Below, one piece after another: positions 60,521 through 64,000 of a stretch of 64,000 bases of DNA. The stretch comes from Mesorhizobium sp. LHD-90. Its GTDB lineage: Bacteria > Pseudomonadota > Alphaproteobacteria > Rhizobiales > Rhizobiaceae. Every line of letters starts with the position of its first letter. Position 1 is the stretch's first letter. A program made the position numbers and the translations under genes. The stretch covers positions 1 through 64,000 of the forward strand of contig NZ_JAVFVV010000003.1 in NCBI RefSeq assembly GCF_030929505.1, in the 5' to 3' direction. The notes under the pieces were generated by a model that was given only the letters and a program-made list of their open reading frames with translations, had not been told where the DNA came from and searched no databases.

Positions 60521-61626
60521 GCCTGTCGGTCCGCATCCGCCACCGCCAGGGCGCCTTCCTGCTCGACGCCGCCTTCGAGAGCAGCGGCAGGCTGACGGCG
60601 CTGTTCGGGCCGTCCGGTTCGGGAAAGACCTCGCTAATCAACATGGTCGGCGGGCTGGTTCGTCCCGAGAACGGCCGCATCGAGGCCGGCGGTCGGCTGC
60701 TGGTCGATACAGACGCCCGCATCTTCGTGCCGAAACATCGCCGCCGCATCGGCTATGTGTTCCAGGATGCGCGGCTGTTCCCGCACATGACGGTCGCGCA
60801 GAATCTCGGCTATGGCCGCTTCTTCACGCCTGCGGCCGAGCGCTACGCCGACTTTTCGGGCGTGGTGGACCTGCTCGGAATTGGTCATTTGCTTTCGCGA
60901 AAACCCGCCTCGCTGTCGGGCGGCGAGAAGCAGCGCGTGGCAATCGGCCGGGCACTGATCGCTAGCCCGAAACTGATCCTGATGGATGAGCCGCTCGCGT
61001 CGCTCGACGACGCGCGCAAGGCCGAGATCATGCCCTACATCGAACGCCTGCGCGACGAGACAAAAATCCCGATCGTCTATGTCAGCCATTCGGTCGGCGA
61101 GGTGGCGCGCCTTGCCACCGACGTCGTGGTGCTCTCGGCCGGCAAGGTGGTCGCCAGCGGCCCTGCCGCCGGCATTCTTGCGCGCTTCGACCTGTTGCCG
61201 GAAGAGCAGCGCGCCGAGGCGGGCGCCATGGTCGACCTGACCGTCGCTGGCCAGGAAGAGGAGTTCGGGCTCACCGTGCTGCGCTCGGCGAGCGGCGAGT
61301 GGCGGCTGCCGCGGATCGACGCGCCGGTGGGCGCAAAAATCCGCGTCCGCGTGCGGGCGCGCGACGTGATGCTGTCATTGGAGCGCCCCGCCGGCATCAG
61401 CGCGCTTAACGTCCTGCCGGGAAAGATCGCGGCGATCTCGGCGGACGCAGGATCGGAGGCGCTGGTTTCGCTCGACTGCGGCGGCGACCGCCTTGCCGCC
61501 CGCGTCACCCGCCGTTCGGTCGAAACGCTCGGCCTCGCCGTGGGCGTGCAGGTGTTCGCGGTGGTGAAGGCGGTGACGTTTGATCGCGGCACCATCGGCA
61601 ATCTGCAGCACGACCTGAAAGGGTGA
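60517..61626 (+). CDS. modC: Molybdate ABC transporter ATPase
   Basis: 369 aa. Walker A GPSGSGKTS, signature LSGGEKQRVAIGRAL, Walker B LILMDEPLASLDDARK. The C-terminal molybdate-binding (TOBE/MopI) domain at about 295-369 reads ISALNVLPGKIAAIS onward, which lets ModC sense molybdate and inhibit transport. Coupled to modB. Convergent with the LysR gene, 14 bp apart. Confidence 0.94.
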   Translation: MSLSVRIRHRQGAFLLDAAFESSGRLTALFGPSGSGKTSLINMVGGLVRPENGRIEAGGRLLVDTDARIFVPKHRRRIGYVFQDARLFPHMTVAQNLGYGRFFTPAAERYADFSGVVDLLGIGHLLSRKPASLSGGEKQRVAIGRALIASPKLILMDEPLASLDDARKAEIMPYIERLRDETKIPIVYVSHSVGEVARLATDVVVLSAGKVVASGPAAGILARFDLLPEEQRAEAGAMVDLTVAGQEEEFGLTVLRSASGEWRLPRIDAPVGAKIRVRVRARDVMLSLERPAGISALNVLPGKIAAISADAGSEALVSLDCGGDRLAARVTRRSVETLGLAVGVQVFAVVKAVTFDRGTIGNLQHDLKG

Positions 61627-61640
61627 TGGCGCGAGACGCT

Positions 61641-62591
61641 TCAAGCGCCCCACACCACCGCCTCCTCGTGTCGCTTGATCAGGTGCTTCAAATTCTCGAA
61701 GCTTTTGCCGACATGCGCGGCGAAGGCCTCGACAGCGGGCGCGCGCGGCGCTTCCGCCAGCCGTAGCAAGCCGAGCTTGCGCTCCGGCTGCGGGAAGTCG
61801 AACGGCAGCGCAGTAATCGCCTTGTCCTTGCGCAGCGCGAAAACGACGCTGTGCGGCAGCACGGTGAGCGCGTCGGTCGCCTTCATGTAGTTGACGACGC
61901 TGAGCGGCGAGCCGCCCGAATAGCGGACGCGGATCTCGCCGACGCCGAGCCAGAGCAGGATTCGGTGCAGGTCACTGAGCAGCGGACTGCCGGGTGGCGG
62001 CGCGATCCAGGGGTAGGCGATCAGGTCGGCGGCAATGATCCTGCGTTTCAGCAGCAGCGGATGGCTGACGCCGCAGGCGATGACATTGTGGGCGCGCAAT
62101 ATCTCCTGGAATGTCAGCCCCGAACCCTCGTCGAGAATGTCGATCGGGCAGACGCCGATGTCGATGCGGTCGGCCAGAAGCGCCGCGCTTAGATCCGGAA
62201 GGTAGCCGTAGCTCTGGTCGACGCGCACGCCGGGATGCGCCTGCTGGAACTCGGCGACCATGCCGGCGATCAGCGCGTCCATGAAGAACGGCACGCCGCC
62301 AAGCCGTACCACGCCGGCCTGCCCGTGGCGGAAATCGTCGACCAGTTCCGATGCCTTGCGGGACGCCGAAAGCATGATCTGGCCATGATCCGCCAGAGCC
62401 CGGCCCAAAGCCGTCGGCTCCAGCGGCCGGCGGCCCTTGTGGAACAGCGGCTCGCCCAGGCGTTTCTCCAGCATGGCGAGCGTCCTGGAGACGGCCGGCT
62501 GGGCCAGTCCCAGCAGCGCGGCGCCTTCGGTGACGCTACCGGTCTGCACGACGGCTGCGAGCTGCACGAGATGGCGTTCGTCGAGCTTCAT
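61641..62591 (-). CDS. LysR-family transcriptional regulator
   Basis: 316 aa. The N-terminal winged helix-turn-helix (HLVQLAAVVQTGSVTEGAALLGLAQPAVSRTLAMLEKRLG, about 7-46) is followed by the two-lobe effector domain. It is divergent from a hydroxyquinol-type dioxygenase gene, the usual layout for LysR control of aromatic breakdown. The 94-bp gap contains ATAACGATATGGTATAT (about 62590-62606), a possible LysR site. The effector is likely an aromatic ring-fission intermediate. Confidence 0.9.
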   Translation of the reverse strand: MKLDERHLVQLAAVVQTGSVTEGAALLGLAQPAVSRTLAMLEKRLGEPLFHKGRRPLEPTALGRALADHGQIMLSASRKASELVDDFRHGQAGVVRLGGVPFFMDALIAGMVAEFQQAHPGVRVDQSYGYLPDLSAALLADRIDIGVCPIDILDEGSGLTFQEILRAHNVIACGVSHPLLLKRRIIAADLIAYPWIAPPPGSPLLSDLHRILLWLGVGEIRVRYSGGSPLSVVNYMKATDALTVLPHSVVFALRKDKAITALPFDFPQPERKLGLLRLAEAPRAPAVEAFAAHVGKSFENLKHLIKRHEEAVVWGA

Positions 62592-62685
62592 AACGATATG
62601 GTATATAAACTGCGCGTAAAATCATCAGACAATCGCCGTCGCGGTGCTAGCTTCTTGCCACAAGGCGAAGACCTTGGGAGGAAAC

Positions 62686-63567
62686 ATGCCATCGCTGCGC
62701 ACCGCGCCGGCTTTCGGCGAGGAGACGTCTTTCGACATTTTTGCCGGCCGGCTCGACAAGGCCCAGGCGAGCCGGTTGTCGAAGGCCCTGGTCTTGACGG
62801 TGGCACATCTGCATCAGCTCGTGCGTGAGGTCAGGCCGACGCCAGCGGAATGGAAGAAGGTCGTCGCCTTTCTTACCGAGGTTGGCCACGCCAGCGACGA
62901 CAAGCGCCAGGAATGGGTGTTGCTCTCCGACCTGCTCGGCGTCACCGCGCTGGTCGAGGAACTCAATTCGAGACGCCCGGCAGGCGCGACCCCGAACACG
63001 GCGCGCGGCCCCTTCTATCGCCCCGACGCGCCGAGATTGCCGAACGGCGCCAGCATTTCGCTGGACGGCGCAGGCGAGCGGCTCAATGTGCGCGGAAAGG
63101 TGCTGGACCTCGACGGCCGCCCGGTGGTGGGCGCGACGGTCGAGACCTGGCAGGCCAACGACAAGGGTTTTTACGAGAACCAGCAGCCGGACCTGCAGCC
63201 GGAGTTCAATTTGCGCGGGGTCTTCACCTCCGGCGCCGACGGCGCTTTCGACTATGTCACGGTGAAGCCCGCCGGCTACACCGTGCCGGACGACGGGCCG
63301 GCGGGCCAGTTGCTGCGCGCCGTCGGCGGTCCACTGCGGCGGCCGGCGCATCTGCATTTCATGATCAGTGCCGCCGGCTTCGAGACGGTCACGACGCATG
63401 TATTCGAGCGCACGGAAGCGCAACTGCATGAGGACCCGCTGTTCGGCGTGCGGCCGGAACTCCTCGGCGACATAAGACACGAGACCTGCAAGGGCGGCAC
63501 GACCGTCTGGGCGCTCGATTTCACCTTCGTGATGGTGCGGGCGAAGCCGGGGAGGCGCGCCGCATGA
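62686..63567 (+). CDS. Intradiol ring-cleavage dioxygenase, hydroxyquinol 1,2-dioxygenase type
   Basis: 293 aa, the length of catechol/hydroxyquinol 1,2-dioxygenases. Fe(III) ligands are Tyr163 (GFYENQQ), Tyr198 (PAGYTVP), His222 and His224 (RPAHLHF), matching known hydroxyquinol enzymes within one residue. An N-terminal helical dimerisation domain covers about 1-100. It opens hydroxyquinol to maleylacetate using O2 in the cytoplasm. ATG 62686 follows GGGAGGAAAC. Divergent LysR gene; a VOC-type ring-cleavage-like gene follows. Confidence 0.92.
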   Translation: MPSLRTAPAFGEETSFDIFAGRLDKAQASRLSKALVLTVAHLHQLVREVRPTPAEWKKVVAFLTEVGHASDDKRQEWVLLSDLLGVTALVEELNSRRPAGATPNTARGPFYRPDAPRLPNGASISLDGAGERLNVRGKVLDLDGRPVVGATVETWQANDKGFYENQQPDLQPEFNLRGVFTSGADGAFDYVTVKPAGYTVPDDGPAGQLLRAVGGPLRRPAHLHFMISAAGFETVTTHVFERTEAQLHEDPLFGVRPELLGDIRHETCKGGTTVWALDFTFVMVRAKPGRRAA

Positions 63568-63711
63568 AGGTTTCGCGCGGCCCGGTTTCGTTGAAAAGCC
63601 CTTGTGGTGATCGCCACCACGGCGGTCTTTTAGTCTCGCCGGGCACCAGATCCGGCTCGCGCGACGCGCAGTCCATAACTGCCCCCAGGGCCTAGATTTC
63701 AGGAGGAGAAA

Positions 63712-64000
63712 ATGGCTTTCATCGAGGGTTATCACCATCTGACCATGAGCGTCGACGGTGCCCAGGAAGACTTCGACTTCTTCACCAAGACGCTCGGCAT
63801 GAAGTCGGTGAAGAAGACCGTCCTGTTCGACGGCACGACCCCGGTCTACCACCTCTATTACGGCAACGCCGCGGGCGATCCGTCCACCATCGTCACCACC
63901 TTCCCGTTCCGCAAGCCCGGCATCTTCGGCAAAAGGGGCACCAACCAGACCAAGGTCATCCAACTTGCCGTGCCGCCCAAAAGCCTGGATTTCTGGGAGG
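63712..64000 (+). CDS. VOC-superfamily ring-cleaving dioxygenase-like protein, cut by the window end
   Basis: Only the first 96 residues are present. The sequence MAFIEGYHHLTMSVDGAQED then FDFFTKTLGMKSVKKTVLFDG with HLYYGNAAGDPSTIVTTFPF matches the PcpA/LinE/MhqO type of hydroquinone ring-cleaving or glyoxalase-like proteins; the first-module histidine (YHHLT) is a probable metal ligand. ATG 63712 has AGGAGG at good spacing. It lies 144 bp after the intradiol dioxygenase and probably belongs to the same aromatic pathway. The C-terminal metal ligands lie outside the window. Confidence 0.78.
   Translation, partial: MAFIEGYHHLTMSVDGAQEDFDFFTKTLGMKSVKKTVLFDGTTPVYHLYYGNAAGDPSTIVTTFPFRKPGIFGKRGTNQTKVIQLAVPPKSLDFWE

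Noticed and set aside
1-64000. CRISPR arrays, tRNA or rRNA genes, phage genes, integrases
   Set aside because: I looked for short regularly spaced repeats, cloverleaf-like segments, and integrase or transposase motifs and found none I could support.

Overview
The window is GC-rich DNA that looks like a Rhizobiales alphaproteobacterium, most likely Mesorhizobium or a close Phyllobacteriaceae relative. This is inferred from protein style, the dense ABC-transporter and sugar-acid gene content, and large palindromic repeats in intergenic gaps. I found no tRNA, rRNA, transposase, phage gene or CRISPR array.

Layout. (1) 0-8.6 kb: a divergent pair of operons. Leftward: enolase-superfamily dehydratase, SDR, VOC protein, 2-oxoacid dehydrogenase E1 beta and E1 alpha. 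Rightward: orphan MalK-type ATPase, free-standing lipoyl-domain protein, MaoC hydratase, CaiB-type CoA transferase. (2) 8.7-12.7 kb: hypothetical protein, class I fumarase, RTX calcium-binding protein. (3) 12.7-24.1 kb: two leftward operons, each with a complete ribose-type ABC importer. One carries an SDR; the other carries SDR, SMP-30 lactonase and dehydratase, which together make an oxidative non-phosphorylating sugar pathway. (4) 24.6-29.0 kb: rightward operon of tartrate/malate-type dehydrogenase, amidohydrolase, VOC, EthD and two SDRs. (5) 29-39.2 kb: two LacI regulators, a third enolase-superfamily gene, an SDR, a CUT1-type importer lacking its ATPase, an SMP-30 lactonase, a small Arg-rich Tat-signal protein and another SDR. 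(6) 39.2-42.2 kb: Lrp-type regulator and a homodimeric E1-like protein. (7) 42.2-53.3 kb: CocE-type hydrolase, five-gene peptide-type ABC importer, ammonia-lyase homologue, ornithine cyclodeaminase homologue, XRE-cupin regulator. (8) 53.4-57.9 kb: ugpBAEC. (9) 58.9-61.6 kb: modABC. (10) 61.6-64 kb: LysR regulator, hydroxyquinol-type intradiol dioxygenase and the start of a VOC-type protein cut by the window edge.

How it fits together. Most of 0-39 kb reads as one sugar/sugar-acid catabolic region: three dehydratases, two SMP-30 lactonases, one amidohydrolase that could be a lactonase, seven SDRs and three importers. Two palindromes, both with the central CG usual for LacI-family operators, tie separate promoters together. 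TTGAAACGTTTCAA-like sites lie at 5254, 6651, 24229 and 31405. TCAAMCGATTGA sites lie at 5311, 5333 and 33706. The second set links the orphan ATPase at 5.4 kb to the ATPase-less importer at 33.8 kb.

Least ordinary items: the E1/lipoyl/MaoC/CaiB gene set with no E2 in view, the ammonia-lyase homologue missing the MIO serine, the shared operators, and the large inverted repeats, including a perfect 59-bp pair inside the ugp operon.
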